A stretch of DNA of 64,000 nt from Periconia sp. R9002 (taxonomy: Eukaryota; Ascomycota; Dothideomycetes; Pleosporales; Periconiaceae). Positions within the stretch are counted from its first letter, which is position 1, and every line of letters starts with the position of its first letter. Of the stretch, positions 30,726 through 43,119 are shown piece after piece. The stretch spans positions 186,001 to 250,000 of the forward strand of contig JAMAHW010000035.1 of the NCBI GenBank assembly GCA_023627715.1. Reading direction: 5' to 3'. The position numbers and the translations under genes were made by a program. A model generated the notes under the pieces. That model was not told where the DNA came from and ran no database searches. It worked only from the letters and a program-made list of their open reading frames with translations.

Positions 30726-31808
30726 CTAGGAATCGAACGGGCGAATTATGACTTTCTTTCCGGATACACCCTTTTTATTCAATTCCAACGCATCTTCGAG
30801 CCCTGAGAGACCGCCCGGGACCACATGCGGTCTGTTAGGAGTGAACAGGCCTTGGGCAATATAGCCATCTTCTCCACCTACGACTTTGGCAAACGGCTCA
30901 CTAAGAAATCGCAATGCCGGGGAACTCCCAATACCAAGCACCTGTCTAATTTCGACAGTAGGCTCTTTGCTCTGGCCGAGCGCCACTGCCTCTGGGTTAG
31001 GCGTGTCGGGTACCACTACGTGTACCGTGACAAGATGACTTTTGGAGGCCTTTGACATTTGAAGAATCTGGACTCCGAGTTTCTGCGTAGAAGAAATTGA
31101 GATTCCGTCGAACACAAAATCAAGAGGATAGTCACCCATTGCAGTAACGAAAGCTTCCGCGGTCGATGCAGACCGATCCAAAACAATATGGGCACCGAGC
31201 TTCCTCAGAAATTCTTGATTGTTCGCACTGGCGTTGGTGATAATGCACTCATAGCCAGATAAGCGAGCGAACTGAATTGCATACTGTCCTACAGAGGATG
31301 CACCGCCAATTATGACAATGGCTTTCCCCTTGCCGACCGTTTGACCGTCTTTGGCCCACGGTGGCGCATTGCCATGTCCGTCTTTGCTGTAAAACCCAGT
31401 CACCGCAGCCATGGCAGCGAGAGAAACTCCCGCAGCTTCTTCATCAGATATGTTCTTGGGCGTCTTCGACACAAGCTCTGCCGGCATTTTGCAGTACTGC
31501 TGGAAAGTCGAGGACTCGTATGTGCCGATTATACCCTGGAAAAACACGCGGTCGCCGACCAGTAAATCTTTGACGTCAGGCCCAACAGCGGCCACCACAC
31601 CCGCAGCGTCGGACCCGAGAACCGCTGGGTATTTGGTTATGAAAGCATCGTAGTCGCGCATCTTCCAGTCGACGGGATTGATTGCCGTAGCAGTAATCTT
31701 GATCCCGACTTCATTGGGACCCAGACTTGGCAACGCTCGCTCAACCACAGAGCTGCGGGATTTAGGCGTGGAAATTTCGGCCGCTTTGAAAGATGATGGA
31801 ATAGACAT
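30726..31808 (-). CDS. medium-chain (zinc-free) dehydrogenase/reductase
   Basis: MDR-superfamily NAD(P)H-dependent reductase of 360 aa without introns. The ATG at 31808 (MSIPSSFKAAEI) is chosen; upstream codons in frame lack an ATG and conservation. The GroES-like half shows INPVDWKMRDYDAFITKYPA, VLGSDAAGVVAAVGPDV and GDRVFFQG. The Rossmann half has AIVIIGGASSVGQYAIQFAR, then LGAHIVLDRSAS and LDFVFDGIS. It lacks the structural zinc cysteines of classical alcohol dehydrogenases, so quinone or enoyl reductase chemistry is likely. It resembles fungal CipB-like and trans-enoyl-reductase-like proteins; the substrate is unknown. It is divergent from a Zn2Cys6 factor 665 bp away, which suggests pathway-specific control. 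Confidence 0.9.
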   Translation of the reverse strand: MSIPSSFKAAEISTPKSRSSVVERALPSLGPNEVGIKITATAINPVDWKMRDYDAFITKYPAVLGSDAAGVVAAVGPDVKDLLVGDRVFFQGIIGTYESSTFQQYCKMPAELVSKTPKNISDEEAAGVSLAAMAAVTGFYSKDGHGNAPPWAKDGQTVGKGKAIVIIGGASSVGQYAIQFARLSGYECIITNASANNQEFLRKLGAHIVLDRSASTAEAFVTAMGDYPLDFVFDGISISSTQKLGVQILQMSKASKSHLVTVHVVVPDTPNPEAVALGQSKEPTVEIRQVLGIGSSPALRFLSEPFAKVVGGEDGYIAQGLFTPNRPHVVPGGLSGLEDALELNKKGVSGKKVIIRPFDS

Positions 31809-32473
31809 TTTGAAGATTGTGGAGAGTACTTTAGGATGATAGTTCTGATGGATGTATTGTAGATGGTTGGGAAGTGTCGTTTTCAACTCTCTTAGTTGAT
31901 TTTTGCGTTTGTGGGAATCAGTGATGTGAATACTGGTGTGAGCTGGTTCAGAAGGCAACCAGCAGTGATATTTATAGGCATGATGAAGGTGAACTGTATC
32001 GCATTCATACACACGTCAGAACAGCCCTCTAGTTCTGTACATACTACATGGTTTCATTCTTGCCTAATTCGCTGAGTTCGTTTCGGTCGACTATCTCGCT
32101 TTCGTCGCTTTCGTCGCTAATTGGTCGAATCGCAACTTTTCGATTGCCCTGTCACTTCATGCTCCTCCGTCGATGAGACAATGCATTTTCTTCGCAGTAA
32201 GGTGCAGAAGGTGGTGACGGTTTGCAACGGCATTTTCCATGCTGACTTGTACGCGTCAAAGAGCCAGCTACGTACAAACATTTGAACTGTTAGAAGGGTT
32301 AGGTACAAAATCAGTCTAAAATGAGTGACATCATCTCAGCAATATGTATGCATTGATGCTTACATACGACTGGTACCTGATGAGTGGAAGATGGCCTTGC
32401 CTATCTCATCTTAGCCCGATTGATTAACAACATCACTCACTCCACCACCCCCAAGCCCGACCCTAACCCAGCC
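31809..32473. promoter_or_regulatory. divergent promoter, MDR reductase / Zn2Cys6 factor
   Basis: A 665-bp intergenic region shared by two divergent starts. It contains a direct pair of CGG triplets spaced by seven bases at 32218-32230, a possible but weak zinc-cluster site. A repeated TTTCGTCGC motif lies at about 32098-32118. Confidence 0.35.
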
Positions 32474-34560
32474 ATGCGCGAGAAGAAGCAAAGGGCCCGC
32501 ACGGGATGTCTGACTTGCAGAGCTCGCCGGGTGAAATGCGACGAGCATCTGCCGCAATGCAGACGATGTATCGCTGCTAATGTTGATTGTGCAGGCTATG
32601 AGCAGCGACGCGTCATTGTCCCCACCAAGTTTCACAGCAGCGAGCCAAGGCAGACCCCTTCGCCAGCGAAATCGCCCTCCAAAGACTTGCATCTCCCTGA
32701 ACCTGGATCTCCGATTGAGAAGACTCCGACCTGCTCGACTAAACACCAGCCACTCGTTGCACTCCCGTCCAATCCTCGTCCGAACCAGCAACCGGTTCCC
32801 GGAGCTAGACATGTACTGGGTTACCATCAGGCACTGTTTAGAACAATACCCCTGCTCTTTGCCCCGGAGAATCTCGATTTCTGGAAAAATGAAGTTTTTC
32901 AGGAAGCCTGGAGTTGCGAGTACCTCTACCTGACTATTGTGGGTCTCGGTAACATCCACCGTGCAGCCCTGATGGCTGGCTCCCGTGATGAGCGCGACAA
33001 TGTCAACGGCCTTGATATGAAGATCACTGCTGTAAAAATCTACACCGAAGCACTTCAGAATCTAGCAAATAACTTGGAAAAAGCAAAGGAAACGCCAACC
33101 TTTCTTGTGGCCACTCTTTGCTTGATGGCTTATTTCGAAGTGAGTGAGCCACGGGAAAATCTCCCACATGCATTATTATATTCTCCTCAAGATCGATGTG
33201 GGTAGCCTTTGTCCGCTGACTTTTCAACAAACAGTCATTTAGTGGAAACATTCCCGCTTTTATCGGGCGCGGACAAGCTGCTCATCATTATTTCACAACA
33301 TTATTATCGGCGCATGCTAACTCCAATGGTCACACCAACACACCAATGCGAGAAATCGAGCCGCTGCTGGACTGCCTCAAGCTTTTCCGGCAGATATGTT
33401 ACGTTTCTTTGCCTTTGTACCGAATCCATGTTACCACCGCCCCCCGGACAAGAAAAACCTTTCCGGGTTCCGGCGAACACAGTGATAGGTCTTCAGCTTT
33501 CAAAGCTCTCTACAGTCTGGTTGATCTGGTCTCCGAAGAGTCTCAAGTAGAACAGCTCGTGTGGAGTCCTATCATGACATACGCTCGAGACACACCAATC
33601 AATGTCATTCGCAATACTGAAGAAAGACTCCAAGCATGGAAAGGCGCGCACCTGCATCTCATTCCGGAATTAGACACTGATTCCGCGCTGAGTAGTTTGC
33701 TCATCTACAAATGGAGGGGATTTAGTTTTCCTCCGCCAATTTACAGGTCGACTACACAGCACACCTCTCTCGCGTCTGCACATTTCAATTTTTACATGGC
33801 TCGTATGAAATGGGCACGCTTATGTCTTGGGGACACTTCCGAAGAGATCCAGCTATCGGCTGAGTTCTATTTTTACGAGGCCCTCCGTCATGCAGCATCC
33901 CATGTGCAGCGCTTTGCTCCCGAAAATGGAGCCGAAGATCCGTACATACCATGTGAAACTCTGAACATTGGACTTTTACCTATACTGCATATCACTGGCC
34001 TTTGCAGTCCTCAAGCGAATTGGCTCGAGTGGATCAAAGAGCTCTGTGACCGGATTCCCCAGGAAGGAGTCCTCAAAGGCCACACTTTCGCCACTAATCT
34101 GAATTGTTTGCAAATGTTTGAGAACAGTAGACAAAGCGAAGCTCATTTCCCCGGAGATCATATCCCCGGTCCTGCGGAACGTATCATATGTCAACTCATT
34201 CCTGAGACAGATGGACGCCACTTTACATCTTTCTTTGCTGCGCCGGCACCCGGTTATGATCCACGGCACAGCGGCTTGAATGCATACCGAGTAATAGGCT
34301 CGGCCCGGTGGAGATGCGGCCACGGCCCGGGTCCCTGCACGCCACAACTCAAAATGTACGACAATGATGTCGATGGCGCTTTGTTGGAACCCTTTTCGAT
34401 TGACTGGTTATACAATACAAACACGGTGTTAGATTGGCTTTCTTGGTCTGAAGAAAAGGGATTCCGCATTGATCGTGCCATTCAAGACCATATCAGTGGG
34501 ACGAGGTTGTTGCTGGCTGTTGATGAGGTAATACCGCATGCCATGTCCCCAGATCAGTAA
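32474..34560 (+). CDS. Zn2Cys6 transcription factor
   Basis: Zinc-cluster regulator of 663 aa. Exons are 32474-33139 and 33235-34560; the 95-nt intron (GTGAGT..ACAG) is phase 0 and joins LMAYFE to [10 protein letters not shown]. The ATG at 32474 gives [11 protein letters not shown] directly before the binuclear cluster C-x2-C-x6-C-x6-C-x2-C-x6-C. The long C-terminal part is the fungal-specific regulatory region (FARLCLGD-like helices, [20 protein letters not shown]). A Cys/His-containing C-terminal stretch ([13 protein letters not shown]) is a feature I do not recognise. The divergent MDR reductase is the obvious candidate target. Confidence 0.9.
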
Positions 34561-35535
34561 ATAATAGGACGGCTACGATGATGTCATTTTTCACGCCGAC
34601 GTTGATGCCATTCAATAAGCATTGGCTGTCAGCTACCACTCCAAAGCGGCATCTCGTACCATGGAACAACATGGGCCTGGATTTTAGTCCCTGTGATAAC
34701 TTTGAGCTATGACTACAAACTTGTGGTCGTTCTCAGATAATTGACAACCACCTTGGGCTATATCGTATTCCCGATGGTCTTCACGCGCGTGCATGAACTT
34801 TGCTTTTGCGTTTCTGGCCTAGTTTGCATGGGCATGCATGTATGGGAGGGAATAAATTGGCTCTTGATCGCGCGGGGCAAAATGTACTCTTGCTCAGATT
34901 TCCGGATCATTTAGTATGTGTAACATATCCAACCCAAAATCAAGCGAGGGGTGAAGACATTTCGCATCAACTGGAGTTTATATGAGAGATCAGCATTGTT
35001 AAAAAGTAAATGTTATCCTTCTGCGGTCATTAGGTTTGACTAACCGACAAATGAGGTGAGGTATACTTAATCATGTCTGCTCACTCTTCCAGAATTTCCG
35101 AAAAGATTTGTTGATACAGATAGCGTGGATCATCATCCTGGTTCAATCGCGCAGTATTTGAGCAGGCCACGGCGTCTATTACCCTGGATAAACGCTGTGT
35201 TTTCCCGGTCTGGTGAATGGGCCTTTCACGTGCGAGTGGTGGAGCCGGAGGCTTTGTTTGATCGGTGAAATCGAGAACGAGTTTCGCTTACATAGTCTAT
35301 CTATCGAGAGCATGTGCATGTGTAACCCTGACGCACTCCGCACAACCGGTTCCTCCAATTACGCTGGCTGGCTAGAACGACAATTATTTCCAAGCTTCCA
35401 CATGGTAACTATAACCAAAAGCAATGCATGATAAAGAGCCTGTGATATTTGAAATGTTGGCACCTTGTGTCCACTCAAACAATCATTCCAAATCCTCAAA
35501 AAACAGCAGAACGCACGCCACAAGTTTCAACATCA
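34561..35535. other. intergenic
   Basis: 3' flank of the regulator and promoter of the SDR. No gene or repeat seen. Confidence 0.4.
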
Positions 35536-36309
35536 ATGTCTTCATCCAAACGCATTATTCTTGTCACCGGTGCCAACGCGGGCATTGGGTACGATACAGC
35601 ACTCTTCCTTGCGAGGGCTGATTCAAACAACCACGTCATCATTGGTGCACGGAACGAGCAAAGGGGTCGCGATGCTCTCAAAAAACTTCAAGACTTGAAT
35701 CTCAAAGGCTCTTTGAGTTTCCAGAAGCTCGACGTCGCATCGGACGAGAGCATCTTCGCGGCTGTCAAGGAAATCGATTCCAAATTCGGTAAACTAGACG
35801 TTCTTATCAATAATGCCGGCATCAGCATTCACGGACCCCCAACCCGCGCCGCCATGCGCGAGACTTTTGAGGTCAATCTTTACGGCCCCGTTATCTTGAC
35901 CGATGCCTGCGTTCCACTCCTGAAAAAATCAAACGACCCTCGCATCATCAACGTGAGCTCCGGCCTAGCAAGCATCGAGGTGCGTCTTGATTCTACCCAT
36001 GAATACTACAACCACCCAGAAAATGCCTATCGCATGACGAAGGCGGCACTCAACATGGCAACCGCCAACATGAAGTACGACTACCGCGAGCACAATTTCA
36101 AAATCTGGGCGTATGATCCCGGTTTCGTCGTTACTGATATGCAGATGGGAGGTGTTGACCGAGGTGAAAAGTCTAGGAAGAAGAGGGTTGAACTAGGCGC
36201 TGAGGGTAGCGATACGAGTGCGCAAGGGATTTTGGAAATCGTCAATGGTGAACGGGATGGAGAGCTTGATGTTTTCATTCAGCGTTATGGGAAAACATGG
36301 CCGTGGTAG
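35536..36309 (+). CDS. short-chain dehydrogenase/reductase
   Basis: Classical SDR of 257 aa, intronless, from the ATG at 35536 (MSSSKRIILVTG). The cofactor motif is TGANAGIG. NNAG appears in DVLINNAGISIHG, the catalytic Ser in IINVSSGLAS, and the Y-x3-K pair in AYRMTKAALNM, with the family's PG at YDPGFVVTDM. An Arg after the first glycine motif (GARNEQRG) suggests NADPH preference, as in carbonyl-reductase-like members. Cytosolic; the substrate is unknown. It lies downstream of a Zn2Cys6 gene on the same strand and could belong to the same metabolic group. Confidence 0.92.
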   Translation: MSSSKRIILVTGANAGIGYDTALFLARADSNNHVIIGARNEQRGRDALKKLQDLNLKGSLSFQKLDVASDESIFAAVKEIDSKFGKLDVLINNAGISIHGPPTRAAMRETFEVNLYGPVILTDACVPLLKKSNDPRIINVSSGLASIEVRLDSTHEYYNHPENAYRMTKAALNMATANMKYDYREHNFKIWAYDPGFVVTDMQMGGVDRGEKSRKKRVELGAEGSDTSAQGILEIVNGERDGELDVFIQRYGKTWPW

Positions 36310-37962
36310 ACTCTCATCGCATCGGCTTCCTCTTCAGTCAAGCCAAAGTATTGGTGATACCGCTTGTTTCCAATCTATTCCGGTGAGATTCTTCTGCATC
36401 CTTTTTCTCATGGAAATAGACGAAATTGAAGACAATGTTACAGGTCCGCGTACGCCAAAGTCTGAGGGCTCACAATGGTGGGGTCAAACGCGAAGGGACC
36501 CAGTGATTAACTCAAACAATATATCTTGGATTGCTCCCCTTCACCGCCGATCCTATGATAATACAGTCATGATCCTCATTTGCGTAAACATTGGGAATCA
36601 TCGATGTACAAACGAAAGCCGACAATTGCATTTTGCATGACCGTTCAACCCAGTATGAGCAATGGGTATCCATACTTATCCACATGCATAAATATCTTCA
36701 CGCATCAATGATTGAACCATTGCAGCGCCCACACGTCTGTTGCTGGGGCCGGAAGGTTTCCATGCTTGATAACAATGGCGAGTGAATGGCTCAAGATGCA
36801 CTTTACATTCAAGGAAAAGGGAAATGGGAAAATATAATGCCGCATCGCCCTAGTGCTGTTACAATGAACTGTCTGTTGCATAAGGAGTAGGAGTTTAGCA
36901 CAGCAAGTGGCCTGTGCATACGTTATAGGACCCCTGGGCATATCGCTACCCCACAAAGCCCATAAGGGGTGATGTTAAGGCAGTGGCGGCGCTTAACAGA
37001 TACAACGAGATATAGACTTGGTTGTTGAAAGAGGACTACGATGAAAGGGAGGCGCATCATGATGGAGATATGGGAGTTGCATTTGTGAGTTTGTACCGGT
37101 AGTGGCGTAAATCCATGTGCCAGAGCATGCATCAATCAACGATCAACTTTTTCCTCTTCTGATTCTGCACACTGAATTGTTGCGCGGATTGGGCGGAGGT
37201 GAATGCCCAAAAAGATAGGTACATTTCTTTTTTTGGTCTAGATAATCTCGTTTCTCCCGTTGTCAAACCGTTTTGTCTTGTCTCATCCTCAGGTGTGCAG
37301 ACGTCTAAACGTTAGCGTGTCTCAGATTTTCTGACGTCTCAGATCGTGCAATGCGGGATCGTGCCTCGCGCAATGGTTTGTTCGATATCCCTAGGCTTTT
37401 GTTCCTTGAGGCTGCGATTCAAGTTTCTTGTGGCTTTGATTCATGGAATATGCGTTAAAGCCACCGGTCGATTTCTCACGCATGCGCAACACTCCACATC
37501 GCCAGCTCGCGTAAACCTACTGTCGCATAGCATCCCAGCCCAGCGCTTCGTTCGAGCCGCCAGACCCTTGCTTTCTAGAGTCGATGAGGGAACTTCGCTC
37601 CGTGTTCAGGAGTTGAAGCCAGGGCCAACTGATTCCCCTAGTGCGAGGTTGCTCCCGTCATTGCCGCTGGTCTGGTATTTCGTGAGACACGCGATGGTGG
37701 TTCTCCTCAGATTGTACAGCCTCTTGACACTTCGGGTAAAATCCTTGTAGCGAAAAGCATCACACCTCTCAGGGCGCGACCGTATAAGTAGAGCTTCAGT
37801 CGTTCCTCCTCAGCTTTTTCAATCAGCCTCTAATCCAACGCCTCATTCTACATTCGTCTATTCCATTCTTTCCCGCTGTGCGGATTACTTTCACTCCAAC
37901 AACTTTTTTTTACCGTCAAACGAATTTCATAATATACCATATACCCACAACACCAAGTCAAA
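36310..37962. other. intergenic, 1.65 kb
   Basis: No supported gene. TATA-like TATAAGTAG near 37782 and a CT-rich leader with several in-line C/A blocks precede the small secreted protein at 37963. Confidence 0.45.
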
Positions 37963-38411
37963 ATGCAGTTCTCTATCGCCGCCGCTCTTTTTGGCCTCAT
38001 CGCCGTCTCTTCCGCCGCCGTCACCGATGTTGAGGGTGTCTACGGAGTCTCCCGTGCCTCGATCGAAACCCGCCAGGCCGCCAACGGTGCTTGCTGCATC
38101 CCCAACAAATCCTTGAAGCAGGATGCCTGCACTGTCAACGGTGCCGCTGGCAAGTGTGTGCCCGGAGGTCCCGCTGCCTGTAAGTAAATAGCAAACGCTG
38201 CAATCTGTCCGGTAAAATCAAAAAGCAAAATCTGACAGGTTCTTTTCTTACAGGCAACGGCGCTTTGAACTGCGTCGCAAACAACCAGTTGACCTGCGAC
38301 AACTCTGTCAAGGAGCGCTCCGGTGTTCTGTGCCGATTCCAGCTCCCCAACGGCAAGATCCAGGACGGTGCTTCCCAGATCACCAGCTTGTCCCAGGCCA
38401 AGGTCAACTAA
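37963..38411 (+). CDS. small secreted eight-cysteine protein
   Basis: Exons are 37963-38179 and 38254-38411; the 74-nt intron starts GTAAGT, ends ACAG and splits a Cys codon. The product is 124 aa with a signal peptide (MQFSIAAALFGLIAVSSAA). Eight cysteines: one CC pair in GACCIPNKSL, then single cysteines in DACTVNG, GKCVPGG, AACNGAL, LNCVANN, LTCDNS and LCRFQL. The pattern has only one CC pair, so it is not a hydrophobin. The strong promoter-like layout (TATA, long CT-rich leader) suggests high expression. The family is small and uncharacterised; a wall or apoplastic role is inference. Confidence 0.85.
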
Positions 38412-39087
38412 AGGATTGGAAATTGAGGGATACCCTTAAGAAATCAGCTCGGCTGGTTCATGGAGCTTTTTCTTGTACATACCCACATTACAGAATCCAG
38501 GATAAATAATCCCAAAAGAGGAACATTTTTTCGCGGAGATCATCGATCAGTCAGATTGATTCTTCGGACAAAGATTTCTTGTGTTCCTGCCTTGCAATTA
38601 CTGGAATGTGATGTGTTTATCATCCCCGATCTCGTTCCCCTCTCCCAGTTTAGGGAATGGACTCGCGCAGGACTATATGCAGCTAGGTCAAATCCTCCAA
38701 TCCGCAAAGCCGCATGACCCATGGGAACGCCCAGCTTTAGCCAAATCCGTATAATGGAACTGCCGTTGATGCAATTCAACCTGTTTCGTGATAATTTCGG
38801 GAATAATGACGTGTTCAGTGACAGGACCAACAGTTTTGTGAGGCACATTCTACCATCACGTGATACATACCCGTACGAAAGCCCCAGACAGTTTGTCCCC
38901 AACATGCCCTTAGTTAACGGGACGCCAAAATTGGCTAGTTTAAAATAACCCAGAATCCTTTTTATCCCACAAATCAGCTCAAGATGATGGTGTTGATCAG
39001 TCCGATGCCTCCTTAGTTTTACTCTTTTCGGTGAACCGCATGTCGTGATCACGATTACAATGAATATTTGGCTTATAGACAGTAGGC
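38412..39087. other. intergenic
   Basis: 3' flanks of two convergent genes. A 183-codon minus-strand open frame here (38540-39091) has no ATG at its head and no domain-like content. Confidence 0.4.
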
Positions 39088-40259
39088 TCAACCATTCACA
39101 GCTGTCTCCATACCTCCCATTAGAATTGAGTCTGATCCTATCTGCTGCTGATGCTCCTTCTGGAAGACCTCATACTTTGCATCATGCCACTCCCTCGCTG
39201 TAACCCACTTTCCGTTACTATCCTTGTATTTCGCTTCATTCTCTGGCCTGAGAAAGTACGCAATTGAGTAACGATCTTCCGAGTTGTCAATGGGAACGAC
39301 CTGATGAATACACGAATACAGTTGATGACCCGAAGCGAAGCGGAGAGAATCACCAACGTTAATGACAGCATGACCAGGCTTCGGCTCAATAAACTCCCAC
39401 TTTTCGTGGTTTTGGGGGCCGGGTCTTTGAACCTGCAAGCCCCACTGTTCGGAGAACAAGAGTGTCAGACTACCAATGTCCGTATGCTTTTGGTGCCCGA
39501 CTTCTTTGGATGTTTTGACGTCGCCAGGGATGTAGCGGAACATGGCGAGGGTTGAGTTGGACTTGTGGTTGTTTCTGTGTAGGGTTTCGAATCTTTGTGC
39601 ACCTTGCAAGCCCAGGGAGGTAGATAGTGCGGAGAGCATAGTTTTGGTGATGATGCTGGAGCCAGCGACGAAGTCGTCGAAGACTTTTCTATCGTGATTG
39701 TTCTTGATGATGGAGGGGAGGTTAATGTTTGAGCCCTTTGACAGTTCATCTCGGGAAACCTGCCGAAGTGTGAGATATCATTCCGGGGTGTAGAGAAAAC
39801 GTATGACTTGGATGGTATTAAAGACTGCTGAAGACCTACTTTGAGAATTTCGTACCCATCTTTGGTGCCATCAACCACACCGGCGTGATTCCCTACGGGT
39901 TCATATCTACAGGTTAATTAGTTGGATTGCTATGGAATATATGCTAACGAGACTAAGACTGACCCATGTTCTTGGGAAGGGAGACCTATTTCATTCTTTT
40001 CTTCGTGGGAAGAGTTGAAAAACCTCTTCATAACCTCCAACAATCGTGCTTTATCGTCCAACATCCGTCGCCCATCGATATCTTGCAGGTCAAGATAAAA
40101 GAAGCCTTCTGTCTTGCATAAGTGCAGAAGTTTCTCGAGTTCAGCTGGCTCTTGAGATAATAGACGAGAAAAGTTGATGACTTCAAGTTGGGCGATTTGA
40201 ATGGGTTTGCCCTGGTAGTAGATGGGTTTCGAAGGGGTGGACGGGATGTCAATCGCCAT
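39088..40259 (-). CDS. 2-oxoglutarate/Fe(II)-dependent oxygenase (IPNS-like)
   Basis: Isopenicillin-N-synthase-like non-heme iron oxygenase of 344 aa. Exons are 39964-40259, 39840-39906 and 39088-39759; introns of 57 and 80 nt keep the frame. The N-terminal DIOX_N region includes EVINFSRLLSQEPAELEKLL and KTEGFFYLDL. The catalytic domain shows the His-x-Asp of KHTDIGSLTLLF, the distal His in YSCIHQVVPI and the 2OG-binding R-x-S of DRYSIAYFLRP. The start at 40259 (MAIDIPSTPSKP) is chosen over an upstream extension without conserved character. Family members hydroxylate or desaturate small molecules, often in secondary or hormone metabolism. The MFS transporter next door is divergent, about 1 kb away. 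Confidence 0.92.
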
Positions 40260-41304
40260 AATGAACGATACTTTCAGTGAATCAGAGTTCAAAAAAAGAT
40301 GTAAGCCGTTGTATTGGGCTTCAATTTTGAGTTGTTTCGTGTGAAGATGAAGAAACGAAACCCCCAAAGGAGCGATAGGTCTCCTATTTATACGTCGCTT
40401 CTTCACTGGCCTTCGGGAAACAGTCACTCCGATGACGATTCTTTAGCAAGAAATCGCTCGAGCCTTTCCGGAATCGGTCGAACTTTGCATGATTCCATAG
40501 ACATTAACGGTGAATCCCCCGTATTCATCAACTTGCAGGCGTTCTGTACCGTAGTCGCTGTGGGGCTACCCGCCCTGTATACGAACCTGATGGAAACCAA
40601 TTCAACCTCACGTTACAGTAATCTTTCTTACAAAGCTGTGAGCCTAATGTTGTCAGCATTGCCTTCGTTTGTGTTAACTAACCATCTCAACACCTGGGCG
40701 ACTTGATCTATATAACTCTTAAGAAATATAGGAAGGCCCAATTGACAAGGTTTTAGCTCACTGTCGTCATATCGCTACAATCTTTTCCTTTTCTACAATT
40801 TACATGATGCATTGTGAGTTCGTGAGCGTCTCAACGTATTCTAAGCACCAATTGATACATTGAGTACCACTCGCGTAAATTATAGACCACCAAACGCTAA
40901 TGTCGTAATTACAGTATTCGCAATAGAGGATCACGAAGACGAACGTTGCGTGTCCTGCCACCCCTCGCTCGTCCGCTTTATTTCATAATCCATGTGCATT
41001 TGCACGTCAGGTAACATATACGAGACAAAGAAGGTTCCTCGTGCACCGGAAACGTTTACACCCTACATCCACCACGTGTTCGAGGTTGCAGGGAAGTGTC
41101 GCACTACATTTCTCACATGGAGACTCACGGGGGAAAACTTCCCGAAGGATTGATTATATTAATCCTGGTTGCCTGATGACGTGGGAGGCGGCGTGAATTA
41201 TGTGCGACATCGCTTACGATCGCTAAATTTTTTCTTTATTCTTAATAGCATGCTTCAAGACGCCAACCTAGACACGAGGCAACGAGACAAGAGCAACGGT
41301 AAAC
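40260..41304. other. divergent promoter region
   Basis: Lies between the 2OG oxygenase (minus) and the MFS transporter (plus). No gene supported; no paired CGG site found. Confidence 0.4.
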
Positions 41305-42984
41305 ATGGCAGCGACTTCGCTCCAAGAAAAGAGATATTCGCAATTGTCAGCCACGAGCGGCAAACACACCACACCACCACCACCAAATAACATTATCGAT
41401 TTCGATGGCCCGGAAGACGCCTACAATCCCATGAATTGGCCTTTCTCTAAGAAGGTCTTTACAAGTTTACTTTACAGTCTAACGAGTCTGGGGTCTGTCT
41501 GGGCTAGTACTGCGTGAGTATCCCCGAGCATATACCCCAAGTTTTGCTAAGCAAAAAAACAAGCTATGCCCCCGCCAATGCCAAGATATCTGAGCGATTC
41601 CATGTCGATCCGGAGTTGGCTTTACTTGGAACGAGCCTATTATTGCTGGGGTACGTATGACGTGACACCGTATTCGTTTGCTGCTGACCTCGTTAGATGG
41701 GGCTTCGGGCCGCTCCTTTGGGCTCCACTTTCCGAAGTGTATGGACGGAAATGGCCTGTCTTAATACCATTTTTTATTTCCACTGTCATGTCGTTTGGGA
41801 CAGCTGCCGCGAAAGACATCCAAACCGTCTTGATAACTAGGTTCTTTACGGGGTTTTTCGGTTCCGCGCCCATTACGTGTACTGGAGGTGTCTATGTCGA
41901 CCTTTGGCACTCGACCCAACGTGGCAATGCTATTGTTGGGTATACATTTTGCGTTTGCGGGGGTCCAGTAAGTCGAGCATTGTTCCGATCTTACGCATGC
42001 AGGCTCATAAATTTAGGCTCTCGGTCCGGTCGTCGGTGGCGCGATCATTTACTATGGTGCAGACTGGCGGTGGACTGAGTACGTAAGTCTGCGGGGTCTC
42101 AACAGCGCATGCTGTCTTGATTCGCTCACATGTCTCAGGTCACAGGTTTGATCCAAGTCACGGTTCTCCTTCTTGACATCGTCTTCATCGAGGAATCGTA
42201 CGTGCCAGGATTACTCGCACGTAAAGCGGCCCACCTCCGTAAATCAACAGGAAATTGGGGCCTTCACGCAGAATGGGAAGAGAAGGATGTGCTTCTCAAA
42301 GAGCTCGCCATCAAGTTCGGCCTTCGCCCTCTTCAGATGCTCGTAACTCCCATTTGTCTATCAATCACGATTTACGTGTCGTTCATCTACGCGACATTTT
42401 ACGCTAGCCTTGCATCATTCCCCATCATCTTCCAAGAAACACGAGGTTGGAATGAATTCATTGGCTCCTTGCCATTTCTGGCTGTTTTGCTCGGCATTGC
42501 CGTCGGCGCAGGTGTGAACCTCGCGAACCAAAAATACTACAATAGAACGTACATCGCCAACGACTCGGTCCCTGTTCCTGAAGCAAGGCTCCCGCCCATG
42601 ATGATTGCTTCAGTGGTTTTGGCGGGAGGTCTCTTCATAATGGGCTGGACCTCTACGACTTCCGTCCACTGGTCCGGAACCGTCGTTGGAGTTTTCATGC
42701 TTGGTTTTGGCTACTATACCATATTTACATCCGGCCTCAATTACCTTATCGATACTTTTCAGCGATGGGGTGCGAGCGCTTTGGCAGCAAATACTTTTGC
42801 GAGATCTGTTCTGGCTGCTGTTCTGCCCTTGCTTATTCCTGCCATGTATCGCCGTCTCGGAAACGGATGGGCATTCACGGTTTTGGGAGTGTTTGCGGTT
42901 CTTAACATTCCCATTCCATTTTTCTTTTGGTTTTACGGGCCTCGGATAAGAAAGATGGGAAAATACACGTCGAACTTGGGATAA
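41305..42984 (+). CDS. MFS transporter, DHA1 multidrug/polyamine type
   Basis: Drug:H+ antiporter-type major facilitator of 492 aa with 12 predicted helices. Five exons: 41305-41513, 41564-41650, 41697-41967, 42017-42082 and 42139-42984; all four introns are 46-56 nt and keep the frame. The N-terminal cytosolic tail ends in DPYNPMNW-like DAYNPMNWPFSKK, a family hallmark. Helix 2 and the following loop read FGPLLWAPLSEVYGRK, the conserved motif-A equivalent. GGALGP-type motif C is split by an intron and reads GGPALGPVVGG. It probably exports small molecules across the plasma membrane; its neighbours suggest a metabolic-cluster product, but the substrate is unknown. Confidence 0.92.
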
Positions 42985-43119
42985 CACGTGATGAAAAGCA
43001 GGTGTAGCAGTCTCCATACATAAGCATTAAGACCGGGAAATGGTGACGACAGAAAAATGAACGACAAGGCGGATCTGTCAACTGAACAAAGCATCGATTT
43101 CATGCAACACAAAATTCAT

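Noticed and set aside
37346..37750. 134-codon plus-strand open frame
   Set aside because: Starts at GTG in a promoter region and has no recognisable motif.
37963..38411. Hydrophobin
   Set aside because: Eight cysteines but only one CC pair, so the hydrophobin pattern is not met.
38540..39091. 183-codon minus-strand open frame downstream of the 2OG oxygenase
   Set aside because: Not headed by ATG, different frame from the oxygenase, no conserved features.
30726..42984. Complete secondary-metabolite gene cluster
   Set aside because: No backbone enzyme (PKS, NRPS, terpene cyclase) is present, so only a tailoring-type group can be claimed.
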